In this document: positions 1 to 13,466 of the stretch, one piece after another | Position numbering within the stretch: position 1 is the first letter of the stretch | How the letters are laid out: each line of letters starts with the position of its first letter | Source: Auanema rhodensis | Taxonomy: Eukaryota > Nematoda > Chromadorea > Rhabditida > Rhabditidae | Assembly (NCBI GenBank): GCA_964057225.1 | Contig: OZ059899.1 | Span: 15,260,501 to 15,324,500, forward strand | Length of the DNA: 64,000 nt | Direction of reading: 5' to 3' | Made by a program: the position numbers and the translations under genes | Notes under the pieces: model-generated | What the model was told of the DNA's origin: nothing | Seen by the model: only the letters and a program-made list of their open reading frames with translations | The model's database searches: none

Positions 1-1106
1 ATGGTCCTACAGTTTATGATAGACAAACTATACTAAGTAATAGTCTTACGTAGCGGCTTTGTAATTCCACTCGGTCCAGAATCCCAAAGACCTATCCTGA
101 TGACCTTCCAATGTATTCCAGATTCCTAATTTCTCAGATTTGCTAAAGAGGGAAGGCAAATCAGGATCTTCACGAATGATTTTTCTCTTTACCCCATCAC
201 CGACAAGGTCGTCATGGAATAGCATTTTCCTAAATGGATTTTCAATATGCCGGCTTCAGTAAAGGAAATTCTTACTCGGCTAATAGATAAGCTTTTTCAT
301 ACAACTCTTTCTCTTTCTCATTTTCGAATTGCTCGGATTTTACTTGTTCTTCAACAGAAGCTTTTGCTATATCCCTTTGTGCTTTTCGTTGAGACAAAAC
401 TCTCTCTTGAGCTTGCTCCACAGCTTTCTCAGCAATCACACGAGCTTCTTCTGCTTTATATCCACTCTACAAATTAATTATATAGAAATAACTTTTACGC
501 AATTTAAATGACACAGACAAATTAACAAAAAGCTTACTTGAACAGCTTGATAGAAAATTTCTTTACGTAATAATACAAATCCTCTTTTATCTTGACGAAT
601 CTGAGCAGCAGTAGGTCTAGAAAAGACAAAATTAGGCAAATATTATTGAAGAAAACTGATGAAAATTACTTTATTGATCTTTGAGCTTTAGTATCAGCAG
701 CCACATCACTCAAAAGATTCACAATAGCTTTATCTTCTAACATATCCATAGTTTGAGCTGCAGTTGCATCGTGAAAAGTAGATTTTTCCGTTGCAATTAA
801 TTTAGATATTAAGGTATTTTTGACTCTGAAGGTCGAGAAAAAAATTAATTAAAAATTTTGGAGGATGATTACTCTTTTTTTGCTTCTGGATTTGATCCGT
901 GCAACTCATTTGCAATATCATTAACAGCATTCAACAAATCATCACCAAGAACTTCCTTAGCTTTGGGGTCTTTAGGCTAAAACACAATACCCACCAACAT
1001 AAGAGTTAATTGAAAGAAATCATACCCCCTTTCCATCAGAGCCGCCAGCTAAGCCTCTACACCCGGATTGAGAACGAGTTACACTAGTAAGAACCCTTCG
1101 CAGCAT
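1..1106 (-). CDS. Mitochondrial protein, probably MRPS31-like (partial, runs off left edge)
   Basis: Seven exons are visible on the minus strand: 1106-1026, 976-873, 825-670, 616-538, 466-276, 229-50 and 6-1. All junctions are GT-AG and phase-consistent, giving 263 codons before the edge exon. The protein starts MLRRVLTSVTRSQSGCRGLA, a basic, Ser/Thr-rich, acid-free mitochondrial targeting sequence. A helical region follows (residues 30-110). Next is a charged coiled-coil-like stretch rich in E, K, Q and A (about 140-205). The C-terminal part contains PSLFSKSEKLGIW and LGFWTEWNY. The order of an N-terminal ELL-type helix, a basic middle and a tryptophan-rich C-terminal block resembles mitochondrial small-subunit ribosomal protein S31, but I could not align it. 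The mitochondrial location is fairly secure and the family name is tentative. The start is only 244 nt beyond the mdh-2 stop on the same strand. Confidence 0.6.
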
Positions 1107-1350
1107 CTGCTAAAGTTCTAAAATGCCACACCTTGAGTTTGTTCCAAAAATGCGGTTTAAATATTTTATTTCAGCGAAATATACACTATATATAACCCTA
1201 AGAAATTTGCTGAAAATCTTTATTTCAAAGCATGAAAATAATAATTCTGAAGAAAACAAAGATCACTGATCAATTCATATTGTCTATAGAAATATGCTAT
1301 AGATCTACACTGGGACATAAATTATTAGCTAACGACGAAAGCTTCAATAT
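1107..1350 (-). promoter_or_regulatory. Intercistronic gap mdh-2 / MRPS31-like with poly(A) signals and candidate trans-splice acceptor
   Basis: Read on the minus strand, this 244-nt gap follows the mdh-2 stop. It has AATAAA signals at 1224-1219 and 1170-1165, and ends in TTTAGCAG directly before the ATG of the next gene. The second AATAAA is 59 nt before that ATG. In nematode operons a poly(A) signal followed within about 100 nt by a spliced-leader acceptor is the usual arrangement, so this could be an SL2-type junction. That is inference from spacing only. Confidence 0.4.
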
Positions 1351-2590
1351 TTATTGGACAAACTTGACTCCTTTGGCGATGTTTTTGTTTAATTCGATAA
1401 CGGAAGCATCGATCAAGCTCTGTTCATAAGCGGTGACCTACAAAAATAAGCACTTATTATTAACTTAAACCCAAAAAGCTATACCTTTCCAACTCCGTGG
1501 ATCTTTTCTACTCCATTGGGTCCAAGCTCAATAGGGGTGGAGAAGAAGTTAACTCCCTTAACGGCATCAGATTCAACGTAAGCGCACTGTACGTTGTTGT
1601 CTCCCTTAAGTCCACGAACAAGAGAGTTGGCAAAACGAGCTCCAGCCAAAGCCATGGAGAGGGTAGCAGATCCCTATACAAATTTAATTTATTAAGAAAA
1701 ACTAGAAAAACACTCACAGCTCCAGCCTTAGCATTTACGACTTCAGTTCCGGCATCTTGAATTCTTGGGGTGAGCTTCTTAATCTCCTCCTCACTGAATT
1801 GTACGGATGGCTTGACTTGAGAGAGAAGTGGGATGATAGTGGCTCCAGCATGTCCTCCGACAACTGGAACAACAGTCTTAGAAACATCGAGTCCCTAAAA
1901 AATTTTTTACAAAACATGAATAATTAGATTTAACACCTTAAGCTCAGCAACGAAAGCTTGGGAGCGGACAACATCAAGAGTGGTTACTCCGAAAAGACGA
2001 CGCTTGTCGTAAACTCCAGCTTTCTTGAGAACCTCAGCGGCAATTGGAACGGTAGAGTTGATTGGGTTAGTAATGATAGCGATGAAGGCCTGAACATATT
2101 TTCGCTTAATAGAAACACGGATTTAATCTCTTACCTTTGGAGCGACCTTGGCGATGGTGGCTACCAAGTCCTTAACAATTCCGGCGTTGGTGTTGAAGAG
2201 ATCATCACGAGTCATTCCTGGCTTACGTGGAACTCCGGCAGGGATGACAACGACATCAGCTCCCTCAACGCAAGCAGCGAGCTCGTTAGGTCCGGTGTGA
2301 GCAGTTACTTTAGCATGAGAGTCAATGTGAGAAAGATCAGCAGCAATTCCTGGGGTTCCAACAATATCGTAAAGAGCGAGATGCTTGACAAGAGGATCTT
2401 GCTTAAGGAGAAGGCCAAGAGGTTGTCCAATTCCTCCGGAAGCTCCAAGAAGAGCGACCTATTTATGAAGAAATAACATATATGTTAACTTGAGCACTCA
2501 AACCTTAGGGGCGGAACTAGTGTTTCTAGCAGCGCTCAATCTAACAGCATTGGCAACAGCCAAAGAAGCGTTCTTTCCAGCGAAGGCCAT
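1351..2590 (-). CDS. mdh-2: Malate dehydrogenase, mitochondrial
   Basis: Catalyses NAD-dependent interconversion of malate and oxaloacetate in the TCA cycle, in the mitochondrial matrix. Six exons (2590-2504, 2458-2135, 2089-1937, 1894-1718, 1673-1485, 1437-1351) join in phase to 338 codons plus stop, the normal length. Residues 1-29 are a targeting sequence ([20 protein letters not shown]). The Rossmann motif GASGGIG is at 34-40 and the substrate-binding arginines of [12 protein letters not shown] are R107 and R113. NPIN is at 145-148, and the catalytic D176/R179 and H203 (VVGGHAGAT) are all present. All introns are 43-51 nt. Codons favour GGA, CTC, AAG and ACC, unlike the AT-rich surroundings, which suggests high expression. 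The enzyme looks intact. The next minus-strand gene starts 244 nt downstream. Confidence 0.97.
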
Positions 2591-3816
2591 CTAAAGCAAT
2601 TGCAATTAAAATATGATTTGATAATGTTGAATAACACTTATAAAACAAAAAAAGTCTCTATAATACTAGTTTCTAGAATACAGCTTGACCGATAGAAGAA
2701 TGGCAACTAAAGTTAAAGGACGGGGCCCGTCCGTCATTTCCGCGCGAGACACAGCGGCAAAAAAGATAAGCTACATCTTTTGATTACTAAGAAGAATCTT
2801 TGTTGGAATATAAAAATAAAATTCGTTTTGTGAATCAAGTGAAGGAAATAGAACAAATGAAAAAGAAAAAACTCAAAATGGTAAAAAGTTGCCCCTCATT
2901 AAGAATGTACTATGCGCAACTGATAAGAATCACAAATGAAACTACGGTTATCTGGTTAACACAAGAACGGGAAATAAATTCAAGAAGTGAAGGGAAGAGG
3001 AGAATTTTGTATTGATATCTTAAGTATATGGGCATATGAGAAGTACAAAAATCTAATAACTAAATATAGTAAAAGATGTTGCAACTTGCTACTAAACACA
3101 ATATAAATCACAGCATTACGATAAATATCATGTGGAGTTGCGCTAGTGATCTTATGCTACATCTCTCCAATTCGAAACTGCAAGGACAGTTTACCGTGTC
3201 CTATTTAAGAGACTTTTCTAGAATGTACCTTGGTCTAAGAATACACTTGGCGCCTACATTTTGTAGTATAAAAAACCTTTTGTATTTAAAAAAATATATT
3301 TATTTATTTATAATAATTTTTATTTATATATAATTAAGAGACCGAGTTTTGAAAAAATCTTCTTTATTCAACAAAAAAATTAAGAATAAATGATATGAAT
3401 AGAATGGAAATATAACCAATATTTAAAGTGACGCCAGGATCACATAAAGAGGAGACGATTCTAGAACAGCAGACGTAACAGCTCCAGGGAAATTGATAAG
3501 GTTCTAATCTATGTGAACCACAGAACGATAGAGAAAAATTGGACGAACTTTGCACTGCTAAATAATTTAGAAACCAGAAAAACCGTGCTCAAAATTATTA
3601 CTTTTGAACTGAGAACTATGTCAACCTGATTAAGTGCATGCTGAAGAAAAGAGTGAAACACCTTAATTACGTTCATAGTGTATAATAAGATTTAAATTCT
3701 CGTTTTAAGAGGTTATATGTATATATTAGTCATTAGAGACTAATCAAATCATCACAAAATATAAATAAAACAAATTTCTATTATCCAGAACATTTGAAAA
3801 TTGGAAGTTTTGGAGA
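2591..3816. other. Intergenic region between STARD10-like gene and mdh-2, with probable mdh-2 promoter
   Basis: No coding region seen. The 110 bases nearest mdh-2 are the only CpG-rich part. They include an odd palindrome at 2718-2732 (arms GGACGGG and CCCGTCC around one G) and CCGCGCGAGACACAGCGGC at about 2741. This stands out against the AT-rich flanks and is the likely mdh-2 promoter. The rest is AT-rich with short poly(A/T) runs. Confidence 0.5.
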
Positions 3817-5096
3817 TTATTCATCATCATCGCCGTCTTTCACATCTTTCGAAATAGAAACTAAAGATTCATCGATGACTTCTTGATTGTATTCTTTAGG
3901 CTGGCACTTGGCTAAGTTTATACGAGGCATATCAACCTGAAAGTATTTGTTATTTTTTGAAAAAATAATATTTTTCTAAAATTTCTATTTTATGTTTGTT
4001 GGTCAGTTAGGTATTTGTTTCTCATTTTTTCTCATATTAGAGATATGAAATAAACACCTGTTGTTCTGGGAACCTCCATGGCTTCCAATGTGGTTGATGT
4101 TGCTCTTTCCATTCCGTATAACCGAGGCAAGCTTTGTGCAATTTTTTCACCATCTTGGGTGTAATTACTTTAGTGACTCTATTGACGAGCCAGGTTGGTA
4201 ATTTTCCTTTCGGATCTGAGTGACTTATGTACGTTATTTGACATCCCTCTCCTAATTGTCGTATATAATATCCAGAAAGCAAAACGGTTCCTCGAATGTA
4301 TGCTTTGTTAGGTGGAAAATCCTAAGAAGTAAATTTATAATTTATTGACCTGCTTGTTCGAATTCATACCTCGTGACATACGGAATGACTACAAATTAGT
4401 TGCTCATTACCCATATCAAGCCATGAACGCTGCATAACAAAGTCTCTTGATCTAATGGGAGGAAGAGAGTTTACTGAAGCAATTTGTTTTAAAATTGAAG
4501 TAAGCCTATCTATAGGAACCTGCATAGTATCCAATATCATTGTTTGGGTTTATGATTCCAATATCCTTTTGTCCGGCCATGTATTTGTCCCACTAAAAAG
4601 CAAATATCCATGGATACGAAAAAGAAAATGTTTAGCTAATTTACTTTTCCGCGATAAATTGAATCTTGAAGTACATCAAAAGCAACATGGCATGGAACAT
4701 CTTCAAACTGAGCAAAAGCCTGAAATGTTTTTGTGTTGAAAAGAGAAACCTTGTTCATAAACATGCAGATTTTTATAAGATACATATATGTATGTATATG
4801 TAAGTAATTCGATAAAATTCTTTTTGAAAAAAATTAGAAAATCAAGAAGAATAAATATTTTTACGTAGACATTCATGTGACATACCTTGACCATCTGGAA
4901 TGTGCTATTTGGAATTTGTTGAGTCCAAACTTTTACATTTTTTTTACAATAGACCTACAAATGAATATTTGTTTTTATTATGAAAAACTTTAATATATAT
5001 AGAACAGACCTCAGTCCATCCTGTATTGCTCAAACACATGTTTTTAACTTTCATATAATCGGCGTCTTCCCAGACCCGTGCAACGTTGACCCGCAT
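3817..5096 (-). CDS. STARD10: START-domain lipid-transfer protein, STARD10/PCTP-like
   Basis: Probably binds and moves phospholipids (PC/PE), as STARD10 and PCTP do, in the cytosol or at membranes. Seven exons (5096-5010, 4954-4886, 4719-4645, 4592-4520, 4473-4370, 4321-4058, 3936-3817) give 263 aa with all phases closing. One START domain fills residues 10-225: [49 protein letters not shown] and [12 protein letters not shown] follow the STARD10 order. The internal SDPKG-LP-W-VN and the end WKPW-PEQ are the most telling. The C-tail is short and acidic (DGDDDE). An in-frame TGA lies two codons before the ATG, which fixes the start. The 47-nt intron at 4519-4474 splits a valine codon; reading through it gives a stop. 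No signal peptide or membrane segment is seen. Confidence 0.9.
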
Positions 5097-8000
5097 GGCT
5101 CAATGTAAATGTCTAAAACAAGTATAATATGTAAATATATATATGTAATATTTAAAAAATCATATGACAAAGTGATAAAATAAAAAGCAATGTTTGGGTA
5201 TAAAAGGAAATGAGAGGTATATATGTACAGGAATATCAGCTGACATACTCTTTTTGCATTTATTCAGCTGCTAGATGTGCTATTGTATTGAAATAACTTG
5301 TTTAAAAAAAAAAAGAGAATATAGTAATGATATTCATGTTTCAGCATGTATATATGGGAATAAAAGGTTTATAATAACTTATGTTCAGTGAGAAATTGAA
5401 CGTGAACTTCAATACTACATAGTTAATGGAGTGGAAGATTTTTAGAGTGATGTTTTTTCATTTTTTTTGTTCTTGAGTTGAAAGCATATGTGAGATGCTT
5501 CCGCTGCATGATAGTTAAAAATCTGTTCAATGAGATAAACAAAGAGCAAACGATGAACCATAAAACATTGATAATCAGATGAGAACATCTAGTTATATGA
5601 AAGAGTACAACAAAGCTTTAAAGTGGAAAGTTCGCTTGCTGAGCAATTCGAAGCTAGAAATTCTGAACGAGAATCAGCAGAGAATGACGAAAATACTGAG
5701 GTCATGACGTAATTGAATATGATAATGACAATATGCTTAGTGAATATAGCATATGGATATATTATACTAAGCATGAATAAATGTTCTGATGAGTCTAAGA
5801 AGGGAAAAAACGAGAGGAGAGATTGATGAGATAAAAGAAGCCGCAAAGGAAAAAAAGAGAAAACGATAGCTATAAGAGAATGCGAAGAGTGATGCGTGAA
5901 GCTGTGGAGCAAGTAACAAAGAGATGAAGTGATAGATCATTTAAACAAGAAATCTAGGCTTCTGCTCACTTGGGGAAAAACGTTAGCAGCTTGAGATGCT
6001 TGAAGCAAAAAAGTCACCAAACGTTGAATAAGACCTTAGTATACAAAGTCGCTTCTATAAAAGGATAAATAAGTAATGTGACAGCGTTGAAGCAGAATTG
6101 ACAAACGATGAATGAGCAGAACGGGGAATACGAGAAGTCACAAGAGAGATACAGAGCATGACTGATCATACAGCCATCAGCATAAATAAGATAAAGTTTC
6201 CAATGATAAGCGGATAACGAGATTTGTGATCATGTAGAAAAGACAAAAAAGGAGAAGCTCAAAACGAATGAGTGAGCTGTTGGCTAGCAGAAGAAGAGAT
6301 ACAGTGCTTATGGGCCACGAGTGATGAGCCTATTGTCCAATGCTTATGAGATGATTAGGGCTTCACGTTGTTCACTTTGTGAGCTATTTCATCATGGGCA
6401 TGTAGTTATTCGTCTCATAACTAACGGCCAAAAGCCTCGAACAGCAACATTTTGATGATCTGTGAGAGCCAAACATACAAAGTTAACTTGGTCAGCAGTA
6501 AAGTGCAGCTGAGATAAGTTTTCATGTTCGTGATTAAGTTCAAACTATGAAAGAATGAAGCAATTAGATTCAATTTTAAAAAAAGAAACAAAGAAAGAAA
6601 TTGAGAAAATTAGTAGGAAACAGCTTTACATAAAGAATTTAGTTTGAAAAAACGTTTTTTTCAGGCATTCATCAATAATTTTAGTTATTGAATGACATAC
6701 AGAATACAAATATCAGCACTTTTTAAGCAGAGAGGAATCAGATTAGGGGAAAGAACGATGACAACGGCTTTTTCTCAGACTCATTTTTTTATTCAGCATT
6801 GAAACAATAGAATAGAGAAAATGGGATTAGATAATTCTGCAAAAGACGAAAGCCAAAAAAATGGAGATAAAACATGTTGTTACTCAATATACTTATTGTG
6901 AAAATGGAAGCTCAACGAAGGTACATTAAACGTTGACATGGAGAACATTTGATGAGGAGAAGCTGGAAACGACAACGAAAGACCGGAAGGATGACAACTG
7001 CGTCGGCTTCAACGGCAACGACAACGACTGCGATGCTTGTCAGTATATATCTGCGGCACACCACAGTACCAAAGAAAAGGAGGGAAAAGAGTGATAGAAA
7101 GAGAATAACAAAATACGAGTGCGAGAAAGAGAGCAAGAAAATGCCAACATCCATCTGGGGCAGTTCATACATGGAGCCAAGGACTGAGAAAAACAAAAAA
7201 AAAGAGCGAAATGCAGAAAATGACTACTTGAACATAGCACATATAGAATATACACATATATAGATATATATATTTTTATATAAACAACAATAATAAGTGA
7301 CACTATTTGCTATTCTTATTCGATTTTTGCTCCAGCTCCACACATATACATGCTCATTCACATACTCACACGTACACAATGCCATTAAAGCTCAAGAATG
7401 TTGGTGAATGAAAAGCATTGTAAGCTATTACTTAAGGACATAGTCAGTGCTTATCCATATGAAAATCATCATAAAGATGAGAAGTTTAGCATATACATGC
7501 ACAATGATCATCGTCATCATCGTCATCATCAGCAGCATTAGCAGAGGCCCGAAGCAGACCACATCATACACATCAACGAAATTGTTGAGGACAGCTATCA
7601 GAAATAGAAAAAAAACTATAAAATGCATTTTGAACAGAAACATGTACAAGTACATATATAGATAGATAGATAGATAGACAAAGATATTTAACTATTATCA
7701 GGAAAGACAATATAAAAACTATCACAAAGGAAATATTTTCTCTTTTCTTTTACTTTCGTTTCAAAAAAAAAAGAGAAAAATAATAATAAGATAAGAGTTT
7801 ATTAACACTAGATTTAACACATTAATCTATACTACATATATACATATATGTTTATGAATATTTCATATTCACATACGTATATATCTTTATCTTTTATCTT
7901 TTTTTTTTATTTGTTTCAATATTGTTTTGAAGAGAAACAAAAATAAAATATAGCAAGATAGCTTATAATTTTCGTATTTTTCTATTAGCAGTTAGTTGTA

Positions 8001-9658
8001 AATTATATTCTCTTATATCTAAAAAAAAAGAAATAAAATCAAAAAAAATAACATCAAATTGGTAAAGTTGAAGGAAAAAAAACAAAATGCTGACATTGAG
8101 GGGGGGGGAGAGTATGTGTACATGCAGATGCACACATATGTACATCCATACACATGTAGATTAAGATACAATTGAATACGTATAAGGTTTTTTTTCTTTA
8201 TAAAAAAAACATTTTAATTGGTTCATTTAATTAATTTTCTTTTTTTTTATATATTTCAATATAAAAAAAAATATTTAAACCATATGTTACATTGTTTAGT
8301 ATAGGAGGTAGTGAGATAGAGATATCTATCTACATACTATTGGTAATATGAGATTTTTGTTCATTTTTTCCTCCAAAAATTGCATAGTTGAGCATAAAGA
8401 AGACGGTGACAAGAATGAAAATGAAGGAAAAGAATAAGAATTTTGATTCAGAAAAAAATTTTTTTTTTTGCTGACACTCTGTCGAATAAAAGCGGAGAGA
8501 GTATGAGAGATTGGTAATATTGTGGTGAATAGATGAGAGGGAAGAGGTGGAGAAGAAGGAGGAGGTTGACATGAAGAAGCACGAATTCAAATAGTTAATA
8601 ATATAAAAAAATGGTGAGAAAAGGATAAATAAACGAGTGAAATAATGAAATAATAAATTATTTCTCTTAATAATAATAATAATAATAATGGAATTAGGAA
8701 GAAATAACAGCTTATAACTGCTACATCAAAAAAGGAAAGTCACATTTTCGAGCTGAGGACAGAAAATTAAGACCAGGCAATGTGGATAAGAAACATAAGA
8801 AGAAGGAAGAAAAAAAAGAAAAATAACATACAACACAAGAAATAAGAAAGAAAGAAGGAAAGAAAAGAGAAGAAAAGCAAAAAAGAAGACCGACAAACTG
8901 GACGATTGGACGATGAGCCAAGGAAATTGAGAAAACTCTAGGAGTATGAAAGTGAGAGGAAAGAGAGATAGATGGTTAGAGCTAAAAAGAGACAAAGCTG
9001 GAAGTTGGTAAAGAGAATAAACGAAAAAGGCAAAGGCTTAGACGTCAGAGAAATTGAGGTTTGGTAGGAGAAAAAGGGAGGGAGAAGGGAAAGAGTTGGA
9101 CGAAAAAGATCAGACCGGCTTGTTGTATTGGATTAAAAGCAAACGACGACGACGACGACAACGAAGAAGAAAAAGGAGAAGTAGTTGTTGACATAAATGT
9201 TTGTTAAAGATATCTATTTAGAAGTGAAAAAACAAATGAACGTAAAAGGCAGAACCATAGTTGAAGCACACAACTGAAGCGCACATACCACACATCATGA
9301 GAGCATACACAACACACATGCAAACAGCACTACCAAGACATTGTCCATGAAATAGATCGCTTTTCCTTAAAAGATTTTGAAAATAGAAAGAGATATTTGG
9401 ATATTTCGAATCCAACCAAGAATAGCATGAGACTGCTCTCATATTAAAACAAAAATTGTAGCTCGTTATGAGAGAAGGTAAATCATTTGGAAGAAGAGAA
9501 GGGGAGTAGCAGTGCTCTTACTACATTTTTCTAGCATATTCCAGATAATCTTCTTGACTATATTTATGACAAATTCATTTTACCTTATTTTTGTCTTTAT
9601 ATTTTCATTTCTTCTGACATAAGTCATGAAAGTTGAGGGAGAGAAAAGTCAAAGAGAC

Positions 9659-9659
<1 letters not shown>

Positions 9660-9727
<68 letters not shown>

Positions 9728-9732
9728 GAGAG
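9660..9732. repeat. (GA)n microsatellite, interrupted
   Basis: Nearly continuous GA dinucleotides with three GGGAGA or ACAGGG interruptions. Confidence 0.95.
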
Positions 9733-9891
9733 TAAGGTAACTACGAATAGGCAAAAATAAGAAAAGATGTTTTAGTGCAAGTCATCAAGACAAAGCTGTT
9801 ACCAAGCTTTTCTCTAGATGTGCGTTATACTTTTCTCAAAGTATCGTTGGGCATCCCAATATAATTAGCTTTAGATGATCGTGTTTGTGTG

Positions 9892-9924
9892 TGAGAGAGA
9901 GGGAGAGAGAGACGGAGAGAGAGA

Positions 9925-9956
<32 letters not shown>

Positions 9957-9960
9957 AAGA
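9892..9960. repeat. (GA)n microsatellite, interrupted
   Basis: GA dinucleotides with GGGAGA, ACGGAGA and ATAGAGA interruptions, preceded by a short GT run. Confidence 0.9.
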
Positions 9961-10200
9961 TAATGTTTTTCGAAAAATTCAAACATTTCCAAACTTCATC
10001 CTATTTACATAACCTACTTCATTTACATTGTGCTAACTGTGTTTATGTGCATTTTCACGTATCAGTCACGTCAAAATAATTTTTTTCATTGTAGAAAAAT
10101 GGAACGGTTGTTTTCTTTACAATGTAAGTTCTTACAAACTTTCTTTATATCGTCATATTGTGAATTTTTGAATTTCTCTACTATTCAGTCGTATTACCTT

Positions 10201-10202
<2 letters not shown>

Positions 10203-10235
<33 letters not shown>
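10203..10235. repeat. (CT)n microsatellite
   Basis: Perfect CT run of about 16 units. Confidence 0.95.
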
Positions 10236-10238
<3 letters not shown>

Positions 10239-12153
10239 GCTATCTTTGTTTATACGTACTGCCATCTATGGATATTTTTACCCTTCCACATTATTTGTGA
10301 GGCTCTGTATAAAGCTAATATCTGATTTTTCTATTTCATTGTTGCTTTTGTTTCAATGATCATTCGATTTTCACTCACAACACCAGCTACTTAACTGGCC
10401 ATTCATTATCAAAACCATATAAATTCTATCTATCTCTCTCTCTCTAGTTAGCTTCTCTTCCTCTCTCTCTTTCTCTCTTTCTCTCCCTCTCTCCCTCTCT
10501 CTTATTTCAATATAAAAATTCAGCAATTAGCTAAAATACGTGAAGATTTTTGAATAAAATCGCAAAAGGCTGATTGCAGAAAGGAAAGAAATAGGAGAAC
10601 ATAAAAGGTACATGATTCAAGTAATGAGTGAAAATGAAATTTAGTAGGAAATATTGAGACATGAGATGATACTTTCTCATATAAAACATGTCTCATTCTT
10701 TTTTTCTCATGAGCATGTATTGTGCAAATTGAGAACGTCGAAACAGGGACTATTTTCCGTCTCAAAAAAATTTCTGAAAGAGAGGGAGGAAGAAAGAGCG
10801 CGAAGAAGAGAGTGAGGAAATATATGTAATTGGTAAAGAATCATATAAGGAAATTGCGAAAAGAACAAACGGTTGAGGAAACATAGGAAATGAGACAACT
10901 GAAAGAAATTGGGAATGTACTAATTGGAATGAGAAAGCATGGCTTCAACTCAATTTTTAATGGAGACAAGGGAAAAAGAAAATGGAAGAAACTGGAAGAG
11001 AATGAAACAAACATTCAACTCAACTCTTAGTCAGATGAGAAATATGAAATTTCACTGAAAATACTTACTTAAACTTAGAAATAATCCAAAAAATATGTAT
11101 AAACAAAACATACAAGTGAATGTAGTTTGTAGTTTGAATATAAAGAATTTGAAAAAGTTGTATGAGAAACAGTCTGGGTTTGAGACAAAATAGAAAGTCG
11201 ATTGAATACGATAAAGCAATACTACAAAGCTTTTGCTACTGTTGTTCGGAATGTACAAGGGTCTCGTTATTTTGCATTATTAGCCGGAGCACTAGAATGT
11301 AGGGTCCCTGTCTTTGCGTGTGAATGTGCTGAAGAAGATGAACAGTGAGGTGGATGATGATTATAAACCAGAACGAGAGGGAGAGAGAGAAATAGAGAGA
11401 GGTAGAAAGAGAGAAAATGAGAGAAACAGATAAAGAGAGAGAGAAAGAGAGAGGGAACGAGAAAGGAGGAAGGGAAGAATCGGGTAATGAATAGAAGTAG
11501 TCAAATCTAGTTCTTATTAGACTTAACACATTTGAATTATGCGTTTTGTTTTTTTATTGTCGCACAATCATTTTCAGAATTTGAAGATGGATGATTGTGA
11601 ATGAGCTAGATATAGACTGAAGAAGTACACAAGTTGAAGAAAAAGTGATCAAAGAAAGAGGGAGAGAGAGGAAGATGCTATTAAGAGAGTAGAAGATGAA
11701 CTTCATTCAGAAAACATGGCTGTTTTCTAATTCTTATGCAGTAAAAAGGTAAAATGAAGTATTTTGAGAAGTTTTTCGATAAAACTGAAATGTCACTATG
11801 ATGCTTGCGATGGAATTGTTCATAAACAAAGATGCATATTCTGAGCTAAAAATCTAAGATAATGGATGAAGTTGATAAGGAAGTTGTCTAACAGGGAAAT
11901 AGAAAAGCTCGAAACAGTCAGTATGGGTGTGTGTGTGTGTGTGTTTTGTGTGTTCGAAAGAGATGTATGATGTACATGTCGATGTATTTTAGAGGATTTA
12001 TATGTTTTTTTCTCGTCATAAACATCAATGTCATTGAGCTTGTGACGAAACAGGGTGAAAAGAAGAAAAAAAAGTTAGAAATTTCACAGCTAAATAGCAT
12101 TTTCGATTTGACAATGAATGCTTTTGAATTTTGACTGTGTTGCTTGAAAGTTG

Positions 12154-12156
<3 letters not shown>

Positions 12157-12203
<47 letters not shown>
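12157..12203. repeat. (CT)n microsatellite
   Basis: Perfect CT run of about 23 units. It is opposite in strand to the longer GA array 180 bp further on, so the two could pair as an inverted repeat. Confidence 0.95.
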
Positions 12204-12207
<4 letters not shown>

Positions 12208-12380
12208 TACTCTATGTCTTTTCTTCCCTTTCTATACCTTTTTTGCATTTTTTTGGAACTTCTCCAGCGTTAAAAAAAGAAAAAGTATATATTGAATAAA
12301 AAAATGTGCAGTCAAATCAATTTGTATAGGAAATTTTTATATTTTATATTAAAAAATAATAGAAAAATATCTTTTTAAAG

Positions 12381-12411
12381 AGTGAGAGCGATAGAGAGAG
12401 AGAGAGAGAGC

Positions 12412-12498
<87 letters not shown>
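12381..12498. repeat. Long (GA)n microsatellite
   Basis: About 118 bp. It begins with GAGCGATA interruptions and continues as more than 40 uninterrupted GA units. Confidence 0.97.
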
Positions 12499-12500
<2 letters not shown>

Positions 12501-12900
12501 AAGTATGATTATCAACATCTAATATTTTTAAAGTGAAATATAAAAAAATAATTTATATATAGATGTGAGATTAATATCCAAAATTAGAAATACATATGAT
12601 TGACATGAGACGTAAAAGATAAAACTTCCTCATTTTCATGTGAAAAGGACAACATTACTTGTTATATCTATATCTATCTATCTATCTATCTATGTATAGT
12701 ATATAAATAACATTGACGTATAAAATTAATTATAATTCTTTACATATATATATATATATATATATAGTATATATCAAAATTTATATTAACTATATGAATT
12801 TAAATAAAAAAGAATAATGAGCAGGAGATATGCTGTTAAGTACATGTACATGTGATGACATTGAAATGCACATTGAAGCGGAACAGAGATTTTTATATAA

Positions 12901-12905
12901 ATATA

Positions 12906-12949
<44 letters not shown>

Positions 12950-12960
12950 ATATATGTATA
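12901..12960. repeat. (AT)n microsatellite
   Basis: AT dinucleotides with one central TTA break, able to fold on itself. A second, shorter AT run lies at about 12743-12766. Confidence 0.95.
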
Positions 12961-13439
12961 TTATAGAAAATAGTTGAATTATATCGTCACTTTCTCTCGA
13001 TGCTTTGCTTCATCAACTTTTGCATTCATCCGCATCGCCATCTGCATACCGCCAGCAGAAATCGTGTGAATAAAATTTTGTTGATGGAAAATATGATGCA
13101 AAAAAGGCAATAAATTCTTGTTCTCTCTTTCTCTCTCTATCTCTCTCTCTATCAATCTCTCTATTTCTGGAAGTTTTATTTTTCAATTTCTATTAGTATG
13201 CTCCAAAAAAAAGTTTTAGATGCATTTTTCAGTGAGAATATATATTAGGAGATAGATGTAATCAATGGATAATTACAGTGAATCTGAAAGAAATTGGGAT
13301 TTGGTTGTTAGAATGCTGATCAGCTTATTATCAAACTAAATCGAGATTGATAACAGATTTTCTGATAGTTTCAGGAAATATGAAAGGCAGAGAGAGAGAG
13401 AGATGCGCATACAGAGAGTAACATGACTGAAACAATGAG

Positions 13440-13466
13440 AGGGAGGGAGGGAGGGAGGGAGGGAGG
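13440..13466. repeat. (GGGA)n microsatellite
   Basis: Six tandem GGGA units, the only G-rich simple repeat of its kind in the window. Its G-tracts could form a quadruplex. Confidence 0.9.

Noticed and set aside
7447-7665. Short frames on both strands around a TCATCGTCATCATCG run
   Set aside because: Trinucleotide-repeat translation, open in both directions; no gene features.
8299-8322. GGAGGTAGTGAGATAG resembling a let-7 family start
   Set aside because: It diverges after the first bases and no hairpin partner is present.
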